Source of the DNA: Edolisoma coerulescens
Taxonomy: Eukaryota; Chordata; Aves; Passeriformes; Campephagidae
Assembly (NCBI GenBank): GCA_013397115.1
Contig: VWZW01006282.1
Location: 1,735,831 to 1,799,830 of the forward strand
Length of the DNA stretch: 64,000 nt
Direction of reading: 5' to 3'
The translations under genes and the position numbers were made by a program. Of the stretch, positions 1-11,648 are shown one piece after another (positions within the stretch are counted from its first letter, which is position 1; every line of letters starts with the position of its first letter). The notes beneath the pieces are model-generated. The model was not told the origin of the DNA and made no database searches. It was given only the letters and a program-made list of their open reading frames with translations.

Positions 1-3000
1 GTCTAGGCCAGCATCATCTCTCATCTTACATGCTTTAACCTCTCTGGCTCTGATACATCCCCTGTCACAGCACGTGCAGCCGTACAAAGCACTTCTGCAA
101 AGCTGCTTTTCCTGGCTTGTTGCTTTGACAGGCTTTCTTTGTATCACTTCCCTGGCTCTTCTTTTCTCCTTGCCTCCAGGAAAAAGTGAGCTGCCTTTTA
201 CAGGAAGGCCCTTTACAATATTTTCACATCAAACCTGAAGTTCCAACCAGAGACCGAGTGCTCCTTTGTGTCCCAGCAAACAATCTTCTTCCTGCAGAAG
301 GATTTCTCCCTCACAAAAAGGTTCTTCCAAATACCCCATCTTATTTTCAGGCCTTCTTGAAAAACGAACCTTCCATTGAACTTTAAACATTAAGCAAATC
401 TAGGGACTTGCAAAGTCCCACTTGCTGCTGCAGCTGTGACCCTCCAGTGGGTCTGAACCACCCCTCAGCTCCATACCTGGCTGCCCCACACAGGCATGGC
501 CTGTCTTGGGTTTTCCCCTCCTGCAGCAGTTCTGTGAGCCTTGAGTAGCCTCAAGGAGCTCCTTGAACCCACTTTGAAACCAAATCAGCCCAGCCTCTGC
601 CATCACCCTTGTTGAATGTCCTGCTTTCTCAGCAACAAAATTGAGATGAATCAGCCCCAAAACACCCTCCCACCCTGGGCTGATATACTCAGAATAGCAC
701 TCAGAAAAGCACAGTGCTATTAATACAGAAGGGAAGGGGAAAGGGATTGTTTTTCAGAGGTGGATTTGGGGATGTTTGAATAAGAAAGGCTTACTTGGAG
801 TCAGTGTATGGCATCATGGCTGCTGTGGAGGCAGACACATCAGCTAGACCTCTGCCTATCCCAGCTGGATGGACTAGGCAGAATCCAGTCCTCACAGGAC
901 TGCAGGGATGGGGTTATTTTTCTGTAGAATTAACCATGAAGGCCCACAGCCTCTCTCTGTCCCCCAATAAAACCAATTTCCTATGCAGCTGGAAACCTTG
1001 ATTAACAGCCTGCTAGGAGAGACAAATCCCTGGGGTCTTACTGTATGCCCAGAAGACACTGCTCCAGGGTAAACCTATGCTTCATTTTGCTCTGCAAAAG
1101 AGAGCAAGGACTGAGCTGTCTTCAAGGAAGCCTACAGATTCACAGGAAAAACTGGGGGAAAAAAAGGCAGTTTCTTTGGAAGTCATTTTCTCTTAAGAAG
1201 TTCTGTCTGCATTTTTTATTAATGACACAACACCCTGGATGTGTCAAAAATTATGAGAATACATTTCCTGGTGGGGAGCTCCAGCCTTGCAGAGTCAGGC
1301 AGTGCATCTGGGTTGTCATTTTCTTCTTGGAATTTCATTTCCTAATCAACACATCCATGAAATGACTGTATTTTCAAAGCTTAGTTTCCAGAGCTGCTGT
1401 GATCAAAGACTGGGGAGCTGGGGGGAAAGCAGGGAGGGGGAACCTGCCATCCCCATCAGCAGCCCAGCACAGAGAAATTACCTGCCTGAGAAAGCCTAAA
1501 CAAAGGATGGTTTAAGGCCCTGACCTGGGTTTAATGTTTCAGAGCCAAATAAGAAAATAGGGATACAGAGACCCAACTCTCACCATATTCCTGCTTTGAA
1601 AAAAAAAAATCTGCTTCTTAGAAACGTGGGGACCGCCTTGAGATTGCAGGGTCTGGCTGGCCCCTCCTGGGGCAGGAGTGTGATGGAGAGCCCTGGAGCA
1701 GAGTGGAGGGGCCTGCAGGGACCCTTCTGGAACCACCGTGTGCTGCTGAGGGTGACACGAGTCACTGTCTTCACCCTATCCTTGCAAACAGCATCCATCA
1801 CCCAGGTCCAGGCTGATGCCTCACTCGCCTTTCTGCCTTTGCTGCCCAGCTGGTCCCGTGGAGAGTCTCGTGGCCACACAGCCTTTCCCTGAGCACCTGA
1901 TCTTACAGGTGTCAAGCAAGAGGAGCTCAAATACATCAAAATTGCCCCAATCTGACCCAGGCAGTCAGGATTTTGCTTCTCTGACATGTGCAAGGCTATA
2001 AATTCACTTGTCTGGCAGTCACCTTAAAGCCCTCCCACAAGCAGGGTATGCTTGTCTTTAAGGAAGTTAGGAAGACTGGGAAAACATAATTCTGTAAAAA
2101 CACCCAGACCCCTCTGGTGTCTTCATTTACCAAGAAAAGTGGACTTGCACTCACTGATGATTTGCAGATGATTTTTGGGTAGTGGCTTGGTCTGTCCCTC
2201 CACCGTGTCTGGCAGAGCTACATGGATGCAGCCAGATGCCAACGACAAGATTTTGGACAACTCAGCCTCCACCAACCCATCCCACCACCCTGCACCACCT
2301 CCCCCACTGCCCAAGCAAAGTGAGATGCTCAACCCTCTTCCTAGGAGCAGCTTGAGGCAGGATCATGTAGGGAGCTCTCTCTCCCTGCACTGCTGATACC
2401 CTTGGCTGTTGTGCTTTTCATTTCAGTTTTGCTGTGAGCACCGTGATCACAGAAAAATAACATCACAGGAAAATGAAGAAAAATAAATAGATTTTCAGAT
2501 TCACCCTACTGGACCGCTGGGCAGGAGCTGGATGGTGTTGCCATTAGTTTCATCTTCTCTGTGGCTCCCTGCAGCTCTGAGTATGCCCATGCTAACACAG
2601 CTCTTCAGAGGTGTTTCATTACAGCATCCTGGGTACCAGAAATGCAGATGGAGGGGAGACCATGGAGCTGCAGGGTGCTGCATGGTGAGTCACTGCTGAG
2701 CGATAGAGGGGATGATCTTCCAGCACACATCCCGTGCTGCAGGAGGAAACCTGAACACCCAAGATGGTCAGCAGGGCAGGGCAGGCACCCATGCAGGCAA
2801 AGCAGCAACTGGCTGTGTGTGCAGGATCTCCTCACATGACATTTGGGTGAGTGCAGCTGGCGAAATGGCTCACTACAAGACATGTTACTGGGAATGAGTC
2901 AGGTAACACAGAGATGTGGAGATGAGGCAGTTTGTTCTGCAGGTACAAGTGCTGCTGAGGGTAAGGAGGCTGCATGTGGCCTGAATATTTCCTCCAGTGA

Positions 3001-3598
3001 TGTCAAAGGCTTCACTTTGCCCTCAAAGCATGTGCTCTGAGATTACATGGACCAGGGTTTTAAGAGCATCCTGAGGACATAGGTTGGAGGATATAAAAAA
3101 CCAAGTTCTCCTTGAGTGTGACATCCATGTACTACATACCCATAGGGGGTGTGTGAAGGAGAGGCAGCTGCAGCTCTCCCTCTCTCTCTCTCTCAAATAT
3201 TTTCTCGACAGTACTTTCAATACAGCATTATTTTCACTACCCTCATGCCCTTCCCCATCACACAGCTCCCCACTGTTTCCTTCCAGAGAGACATCTCCAT
3301 CACTGCAACGACCGGGCCACCCTAGGGCAGAGGGTGACAAGACAGCCACTGTCCCAAGGCTCCCCACATCTCTTGGGCCCTGCCGCAGGTGTGACCCCAG
3401 CAGGGGCAGATGTGAGACTGGGGTCGGGACCCCCCTGTCCATCCAACACTGAGATTTGCGCTTACTCCCCAAAAATGTGCATAAGGCAACCTGAGCTCAG
3501 TGGGTGCTGGAAGAGAGAAGTCCAACCCTGGTAGATCTGTAGCCAGATAATATTCAGGAGTGTGAAAACTGGAAGGAGGGGGAGGATATTTTTGGTGT
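1..3598. other. Intergenic or unknown noncoding stretch
   Basis: No coding exon could be supported here. Open frames are short, overlap on both strands and show no recognisable family. It lies downstream of the EIF5 3' end. A short CT microsatellite sits near 3180-3196. Long introns or UTRs of a neighbouring gene outside the window cannot be excluded. Confidence 0.5.
3180..3196. repeat. (CT)n microsatellite
   Basis: About eight uninterrupted CT dinucleotides, directly visible. Short and of no evident function. Confidence 0.85.
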
Positions 3599-3725
3599 GT
3601 TTTTTTTTTTTTTTCTTTGTGTTTCCCTTTTCTTTCTTTTTTCCCTTTCTCTTGTTTCCCCCCCCCCCTCCCCCCCCGCCTTGTTTTTCTTTTCTTTTTT
3701 TTTTCCTTTCATTTTCCTTGTTTTT
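3599..3725. repeat. Pyrimidine-rich low-complexity tract
   Basis: The plus strand is almost only T and C: a T15-type run, then alternating T and C blocks, then runs of ten and eight C. Long proline- or phenylalanine-rich open frames across it are composition artefacts. It ends just before GC-rich sequence and an assembly gap, so local assembly quality is doubtful. Confidence 0.85.
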
Positions 3726-3835
3726 ATTTTTTGGGGGTTGTTTGGTTTGGTTTATGGCTTTTTTATCCTTTTCTCCCTTCGTTCCCCGTGTCCGCCCCCG
3801 CCTCGGGGCCGCTCTGGGCCGGGGCGGCGCTGCCG

Positions 3836-4032
3836 NNNNNNNNNNNNNNNNNNNNNNNNNNNNNNNNNNNNNNNNNNNNNNNNNNNNNNNNNNNNNNNNN
3901 NNNNNNNNNNNNNNNNNNNNNNNNNNNNNNNNNNNNNNNNNNNNNNNNNNNNNNNNNNNNNNNNNNNNNNNNNNNNNNNNNNNNNNNNNNNNNNNNNNNN
4001 NNNNNNNNNNNNNNNNNNNNNNNNNNNNNNNN
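3836..4032. other. Assembly gap (197 N)
   Basis: A run of N. The left flank (3780-3835) is very GC-rich and CpG-containing; the right flank is a GC-rich minisatellite. The missing sequence is probably GC-rich and repetitive, and the gap length may be nominal. Confidence 0.99.
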
Positions 4033-4190
4033 CCTAGCACCCCGCACTCCCGGCACCCCGCATCCCTGGCACCCCGCCCTCCCGGCACCCCGCATTCCTG
4101 GCACCCCACATCCCTGGCACCCTGCACTCCTGGCACCCCGCATCCCTGGCACCCTGCATTCCCGGGAACCCGCATCCCTGGCACCCCCCG
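4033..4190. repeat. GC-rich minisatellite, 15-16 bp unit
   Basis: About ten tandem copies of a unit close to CCTGGCACCCCGCAT, each 14-17 bp. Variants alternate between a form with CCCGGCACC and one with CCTGGCACC, suggesting a two-unit higher-order period. The array starts exactly at the assembly gap, so its true copy number is unknown. Frames read through it give repetitive GCQGCGVPG-like peptides, which I regard as non-genic. Confidence 0.9.
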
Positions 4191-7100
4191 TTCCCAGGAC
4201 CTCGCATTCCCTCACCACCCTGCAGGCGCGCCAGCTCCCCCAGCCTGATCCCCCAGTCCCCGCGACAATCCCTGCACCCCACGCAGCCCTGTCCTGGCGA
4301 GTCTGGCAGGTACTTGGGGTCACAGGTGGCACCCAGGCCTTGTGGTGGGTCAAAATCTGCCCCTGTACCCTCCCCATCCTGCCTGCCCGCCCGGGCTGTG
4401 TCCCAGCATGACACAGAGGGGCCGTGCTTGCATTACGGTGATGGGGGGAACAAGGTCAGTCCCGGCTGGGATCCCTCCTGTGGCCTGGGGATGTTCCTGG
4501 GAAGTGGGTGTTTGTTACTGTCAAGAAACAGAATTTCAGGAGGAAAAGTGGGTCATGGAAAATTCCCAGCACTGGTGGCTTCTCTGACACCCAGGTGCCT
4601 CCGCAGGGCATGGCCCACGATGTCAGCCCTCTGACAGCTACAGGCACCTTATAAACTCCAAACCCACCACTGCTGACCAGCCCTGGACCAAGGCACAGGC
4701 TGTTTGACACCACAGCAGAGCAAGTCCCGTGGAGCAGGAAAGGCAGGAGGAGACCTTCCTTCCAGTAACTCCTTGAAGGTTATCAAGTCAGGCCCTGAAC
4801 AGCACCTCTTTGACCAGAGCTGAGAATGGGTTCATGGGGAAGGACAGAGGAAGGAGCCTGTCATCCCCATCACCCTCTGGCCTTCTGCGTGCAGGGCAGG
4901 TTGGGTCATGAGTGCAGCCGCTCCTTCCCCATCCTGCACACATCTGCAGGTTTTCCTGCAGAACAGGTTTTCTGGTATTAGCGATACCATTGCTTCTTTC
5001 TGTCTCCCAGTCCCACCCCACAGTGCTGAAGTAAAAAAAAAAAAAAACAAAAAAAACAAAGGCAGAGACAGTGTCATAAAAGACTACAAAAAAGAAACTG
5101 CAGCAGTTAGTGCCTTGTTTTAGTGAAGCTCCGCAGCTCCTCAGTGCACATCCCTGAACGCCCCCAGAAAGGCTCTCACAACAGACAGGTACCTGCTCTC
5201 CCACTTTTCCTCCCACCAGGAACACTCAGTTCCCCTTTGGTGATTCAGATAAAACCACCCCCTTGCCCAGGAAAAGCCTGTTGGTGTTACTAAACAGGAA
5301 GGCCTCACTGATCACCTCTCCATCCTCACCACCCACACACCACAGCCACCTTCACTTCCTGGCTTCCCTCTCACTGACCCGGAGCAGGATGCAGCCAGCC
5401 ATGCCTGTGCTGCTGAGTGTGGCTTCCCTGTGTCTCTCTCCCAGCCCACATGCTCCCGTCCTCTCCAAGGAACGGGTCTGGAGCAGATGTTTCACCCAGG
5501 CACACAAACCTGGCCGTGCAAAACTGAGAGCACCCCCAGGCCCACGCAAGTGAGGAGGTTCATGGAGGGTGGTTACCCCTCTGCACAGCTGTGAGGGCTC
5601 CAGGAGCACCCCTTGCTCCTGACAGCATTTTTTTGCCTGAGTTAAGTGCATTGCTCCCATCTTCTGGTGTCAGGATTGACCAGGAGCTGGTTAGGAGAAC
5701 TCATCACCCCTCCATCTCCTTGAGTTTTAGTCAGCATGAGGAGTACACAGTTGATTAGTTCTGTCTATATGTTATTGCTTTTTATGGTGGGGTTTTTCAT
5801 CCCTGGACTCTCCTTCAGCAAGTTGTGCTACTTGCTAAAACTTTGGCTCCTCCATTTGACTGCAAGGTGAAGGTGTTGTTCTTCAGTGACCTCCACTGGG
5901 TAGGATCCAACCTGCTTTCCTCACAGAGAGGTTTCCCTTCCCTGTTTCTGGACTGCTCCACCTCAGCAGGGGTTTTGCTCTGTGGAGGTGCTGTGCTCCT
6001 GACAGCAGCCACTCAGGCTGCAGCTACCACATTGTTCATCTCACCTAAACTGTTTCTTGGGATTTTGATGAAGTCCACCAATAGTCAAGCGTTTTGGTTT
6101 TTTTTATTTTCCTTAAAATTGCCCTTCTGAATTCTGGATCTTTTTATAGGCATCTTTCAGCAGAATAAATCAAAACTAAAATATAGCCAACCCTGTTCCT
6201 GGAGAAGGCATGGAGAATGCAAACTCCTGTATTAAATGTCAGCTGATAAATAAGAATTTAAGATTGTTTAAAATCCCATTACTTCCCCCACACAGAGCAG
6301 TGTTTTTCTGTCACTGGAGCTGCGCTCCTGCTTCCCATTTTGCCTGGGTGTGCTTGCCTACAACCACTCCAAGTTCCACAGCACATCCAGCTGGGACCAC
6401 CAGCTCCTCTGGCTTGAGATACAGCATAAGAGCACAGGCTGAAGGAACAAAGGAGGCAGGAGATGGAAGCCTTTAAATCCAGTTTTCCCAACCCCAGAGA
6501 CCATCCTTAGTCTTTTTATTCAGTATTTTACTTCTTTATTTAGTCTTTTCCTATGTGAACTAATCTGATCACAATTTGTATACCTGTGACTTTGTCCATA
6601 AGAGTGATTATTAATTAATAAACAATTTATTAACAATTCCCTGACAACACAGAGATGGGATTCTCCTGGGGAAGTATACTTTCCTCATGTTTCTTTCAAA
6701 GATGTCAGATGTCTACCTTAATTGCACAGAATCAAAGCCAAACTCCATTGACGTCAGTGCAGTTATCTGGGTTTTATTAATATCAGATAAATATAAAAAA
6801 CAGTATCAAGCAAAAATTCACAGAGAATAATAAAACACCCACACAAACCTACCGTTGAGTTGTTCTTGTGCTGATACTTCCCTTATTTGGAATGTATGGC
6901 TGTAGTGCCTATGACTCTGTGCTCAGACCAGAGGTCTCCTTTGAATCATCTCCTTTCCCCTTGAGAAAATACTGTGCAGAAAATGCCTCTAATGCCATGG
7001 TACTGGGGTGAGATTAGCACCAGAAAAAACAGCTCCAGTCCCAGAAAATGTCAGGGACCTGGGAGTAGGAATAGGCTCTGCCACACCTTTCCCCTCCATG

Positions 7101-10100
7101 CAGGTGCAGGACAGCCTATGTTCAAGCTCCAATGTGGTGCAGCCGAGTAACCTTGGAGCTGAGTGACGTGGAAGGAGCAGAGTGAGAAAGTCCTGGGAGA
7201 AGACAGCTGGGGCCAGGACACCTTGGCACGTGGGCAAGGGCCCTTGTAAAGCTTGTGCACCCGCATGGGCAGGTCTGTGCCCTGCCCTGGGCCTTGCTGG
7301 TCCCAGCCTTGCTGTCCTGACCCGGCTGCCTGGCTTCACTCCAAACCTGTCCTGGCACAGCTGATCTGCGTGGCCAGCTCTGGAGGCCAATGGCATCCCA
7401 TCCACAGGACACCCAGGACTGGTAATTTAGCCACAACAAAAAGCTTAAAGTTTCCTAACTATTGAGTAAGACTCTGAAGCACATGCAAGTAGAAAAACTG
7501 ATGTGCAGAAAAACATGGTTTAGCATTCATTTGGTTTCCCTGACACTAATTACAACAGGAAGAAGAGTTCCCTCTGTTTACTGACAGGGATTGGGTGAAT
7601 CTGTTTCTTAGGTTCCTAACCCAAAACATTGAAGATGTTTTTTGATTTTCCTCTGAAAAAAAATTGAGGATTTTTCGAATTTTACTGAATTAAAAGCAGC
7701 ATTACCTGGGCACTGGGGCCATGCCCTTGATGGATATCAGCTGCAGCAGCTCTAAGGAAGCTGTGGACATACCCTGGTGCTGGTCTGCACTAGAAAGGGA
7801 AGTGACATCCTGGGAAAGCTGCTCAGTGGCCCCAGAACAGCTCCTCAGCAATTCCAGGTCAGGAGACAGACTCTGACACCTCTGTGGCAGCAAGATGATC
7901 ATCTCCAAAATGAAAAACAGACAACACCAGCAGCCTGTCAAGCACATAAGAAATCCCAACAGCTCCAACAACTTTATAAACCTTAAGCTGAAATTTAACC
8001 GTGCAGTGTTTCACAGATAAGGCTCAAAAGAGCATTGTTTTCAAGCTGCTTTTTTTGTCTTTACTTCTGGGTTTTCTGTTCCAGAACTTCACGGTTCAGT
8101 GGTGTTACCGAATGCCAAGGAGTCAATCCTCAGCAACAGGCCTCTGAGGCTCTTTGGGAGTAATTAGTTTGAGAAGAAAGCAGCTGCCACAGTTTGGAAA
8201 GACTAATTGGTGGGTCAGCTACTTTTGTTCCGTCTCTCCTTGCTATTTCCGGTCGCTGCTTTCATTGGGAGCCCAGAGGTCCTGTGATCTTTATTACAAC
8301 TTTGTAGGAGCCCTCAAATGAAACTGCATTTCATTACAGGTCGCTACATTACCTACCTTTCAGAGGTACCTCTCCTTTTCAAACAGCAAGGTTCAGAACT
8401 TGTACAACGGGAATACACCCATATGCTAAGCATTATTTATTAGTTATAAATCAACTTTTAAAACTCTGTGGTGCATCTGGACAGCAACAAATCAACCGAG
8501 CTGTTTGACTTGGGTGAAGATCAGGATCTTTTGGCAAGCCTCTTACCCCAAGGAACAGGGTAGATCTTAGGGGGGAGGAATGACAGCCTCGTGCAAGTGG
8601 CTCAGCAGAGGTGACCTCTGTGGGAGCATCACATCACGGTTACACTGGCAAGGGAAGCCAGTACCACAGCAAGGTAAAACAAAAGCATTCAGCACATTTC
8701 TGTGCCTACTGCAATCCCTTCAAATCACTTTTCCTATCTTTAGTCCTTGCCTCCCTACAAGCCCGAGCTGTGCATGCTCAGGAGCCAAGAGCACACTTTT
8801 ATCTAATACATGTCCTACCACATGCAGCTGAGGAGGCACTGGCCTCTAATGACAACTTACAGGTTCTAAAGGATGAAAGTAAAACCAGGCAATTTTAATT
8901 CTTATGTGCACAGCAACAGTCAGGATTTCAAGCCCTGGTTGAAGCTGCTGAGCCTCAAGCAAAGCTGGCAGCTGAGCAGCTCCGTGTCATGCTGCATGAA
9001 GAGCAGCTGCTGCCAGAGGCTGCCAAGCTGCAGCAAAGCTCCCACTCTTAGGCTCCTGCAAGGAGATGAGGGTTCGTAAAGCCGAGGGTGAGGGACCTGC
9101 CACAAGACCCTCCACATGCCCACGGGCAGTGTTCACACTGAGGTTTTCTAGCAGAGAGAGGGTGCAGCACCAAGTGAGGGAAATCACCCAACACTGTTTC
9201 CTTCCCAAGTGCCAGAAGTCTATCGTTGAAGCTTGGAGCAGATTTTATCTGAACTCCAAGTTGCCTTTTGAAGATGTGCTTGTTATTTTTAATCAGATAG
9301 CACAGGCACTACATTCAAAGACTCATGCAACTTTTAAGTCAGACTTCCTTCCCTAAAGAGATAGTCACACAACAAACACTCAATTTTTATGAGCTGGTGG
9401 AATCATCAGTAATGAACTGAGACAGAAGCAGCAACATGAATGTAAAAATAGGGTCAGAAGTGTAACTCAGCACCAGGAATCTCATAGCAGCAGCCTCAGC
9501 ACTTCTAGAAGCCTCCACCATGACTGAACTGTTTTTGTACTGTACTGCTTTGTGATACACTCACTCTGATCCACCTGTGGGCTACTACAGACGAGAACAC
9601 TTTCATGCCCTGCATGCTCCCACCCTGTTTACACCACATCTACCATCCTAGAGCTTTGGTATGACATCATCAGTTCACTGACCCTTATGAAAAAGGTTTT
9701 TGGGTAGATTTATTTCCTAGTTTCCCAGCTGGAAGGAACAGATGTGTCTTGTTAGTCTCTACATCCTAGAGGAAAAACCCCAGAGATTATCGCCACTGGT
9801 GGCAGCCTGCAATTGCCACCAAGTCTGCCCTGAAATGGGACTGACCACCCCCAAATGTGTCACGACTGGGAGCAGCCAACACCACAAAAAACCTTCAGCC
9901 AGAAACCTTCTGGTCACAAGAGTAACGCTTATCAGGGTGTGCTCACAACAGTTACACAAGGGAGGCATGTGCCTGCAGCAGGAGGAACAGATGTCTTCCT
10001 GGAAGGGCACAAAGGGATTAGTAATTCATCTTCCAGGTTCCCAAACATGCATGAAAACGGACACTTTGGAAACACAAGCCTGGTTTAAACGCAGTGGAGA

Positions 10101-11250
10101 ACAGATTTTCTTTTAGACAAAAGAAGCCAGGAATAAACCTGTCTCTCAATTAAAAATTTTGGGCTTGTTACTGCAATAAAATTACTGCAATAAGAATCCA
10201 CACAAGACAAAAGGGCACTTTCAAACACTTCATGGCTTTACCCCATCATTCTAGTGCTGTTTGCCACACCTGCTAGTGTCAAGTGACACTCACTGACAGG
10301 GCCACGTGCAACACAACGCTGCAGAATGAGAGAACATGCAAGCCCAAGTCACCCCTGCTGTAATTATCCAAACACAGTCTTTGCCTTTGTCCAAGTTCTG
10401 CCAGAACAACCTGACTAGAAAACCAGCTCCACGGTGCACTGACTGCAGCCTTAATCTCTCAAAACTTCTGATACTGAATCTAACAAAAAACCCCAAACCC
10501 ACTCTCCTGCCACTCTCAATTCTCCCAGCAGGCAGCTGTGAAGGGCAACAAAACCCCCACCCTTAGTGCCTCCCTGGCCAAAACCTGTCACACACCATGT
10601 CATACCTGGTTCCTGATTTTGATGGACCAGGTTCTTCGTTAACCAGTTTCTGAAGTAATCTGATTCCCGAACATTGGCACTTAGGACACTCACTTCCAGA
10701 GACTCAACTTTGGGGACTTCTTGCGCTCAAGGTGCCACATCTCCTCCTCCACCCCTCCCTCCCCAAATGAGGCTGGAGCTGGACACTGCTTGGCCTGTAC
10801 CATGGTGACACTGCACAGCTGGACACATGGCAACAGCTGGCTCCTCAGGGGCAGCACATGCCAGCTGCAGCAGTACCAGGCTCCTGCAGCTTTAATCCTG
10901 GATTTGCAGCTGTTGAAAACCACAGGAAAGGAAAAAAAACCCAAGCCAAAATGCAACTCATGTAGTGACCACCAGTGGAAGTTTGCTTAAAAAAACCCAA
11001 GCCTGCAAAGATCAGAATACAGACAGCTGTCCTGTTTTAAGAAGCTGGCAGCTGCACACTGTTGATTACCCAACACCTGCTTCTTGCCCAGGTTTCAAAT
11101 CTCCACCGTTGGAACAGCCTTGAGGGTTAAGGTGTTGGTTTTTTTCTTTTCTCTCATGCAAGAGATTGTCATTGTGTGATCAGCTTTGCAAATTTCACCA
11201 AGCTGTATAAATACTTACTTGGAAAAGCAATAAGGGGGTTGAGTCACAAA
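4191..11250. other. Intergenic stretch downstream of EIF5
   Basis: No exon with recognisable protein similarity on either strand. An A-rich patch lies at 5033-5066 and A/T-rich sequence at 6595-6650. Part of the sequence nearest EIF5 (about 8.4-11.2 kb) could be an extended 3' UTR, because several AATAAA-like hexamers occur on the minus strand. This cannot be shown from sequence alone. Confidence 0.5.
5033..5066 (+). repeat. A-rich tract
   Basis: A run of fourteen A followed by AC-interrupted A runs. It could be a retrocopy tail or simple expansion; no retrocopy body was recognised just upstream. Confidence 0.7.
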
Positions 11251-11274
11251 TGAAGATTGACCAAAACCAAATCC

Positions 11275-11280
11275 TTTATT
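11275..11280 (-). terminator. EIF5: EIF5 polyadenylation signal (AATAAA)
   Basis: The plus strand reads TTTATT, giving AATAAA on the minus strand about 280 nt after the EIF5 stop codon. Cleavage would be expected around 11250-11262. This would be the proximal site; longer 3' UTR forms are possible. Confidence 0.7.
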
Positions 11281-11555
11281 TCCACAACTGTATAAATGTG
11301 CTCCAAGTATGTGTCCAACACAAGTTAGAAAAACAAAATAGAACATGCCAGTTGCAAACTAGATCAGTTCACCGACGTGCTGACTCCTTGGTATTAGGCT
11401 TAGTTACACAAGACCAGTCACAGTAAAAAGATACATTTTAGAGTACAAAGTAGCAGGATGTTAAGCCATTTCAGCTTGTGCACATACAAGTCACACTTCT
11501 GGCAGAAAATGCAGAGAAGTTTGCATTACTATGCTGGAAGCTATGTTGCATCACT
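11281..11555 (-). other. EIF5: EIF5 3' UTR (proximal isoform)
   Basis: Sequence between the EIF5 stop codon (11556-11558) and the first AATAAA on the minus strand. It is inferred from position, with no internal splice site needed. Confidence 0.65.
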
Positions 11556-11648
11556 TTAAATGGCATCAATATCAATATCGTCATCTTTATTGTTTGCAGG
11601 CTTCACAGTTTCAACTTTAGGTACACTGGCAGTTGTGGAGTACACCAC
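11556..11648 (-). CDS. EIF5: EIF5 coding exon 10 (last), residues 401-430 and stop
   Basis: Encodes VVYSTTASVPKVETVK and the acidic end DDDIDIDAI, then TAA at 11556-11558. The acceptor is CTCCACAG (plus strand CTGTGGAG at 11649 onward). The phase-0 junction follows ENIE of the previous exon. The upstream 676 nt intron shows nothing else. Confidence 0.96.
   Translation of the reverse strand: MVYSTTASVPKVETVKPANNKDDDIDIDAI

Noticed and set aside
3780..4260. First exon of MARK3, the gene downstream of EIF5 in mammals
   Set aside because: No MARK3 N-terminal sequence is readable on the minus strand; if present it would have to lie in the gap.
3462..4411. Long open frames across the first gap on both strands
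   Set aside because: They are produced by N bases, the pyrimidine tract and the minisatellite, with no protein family signal.
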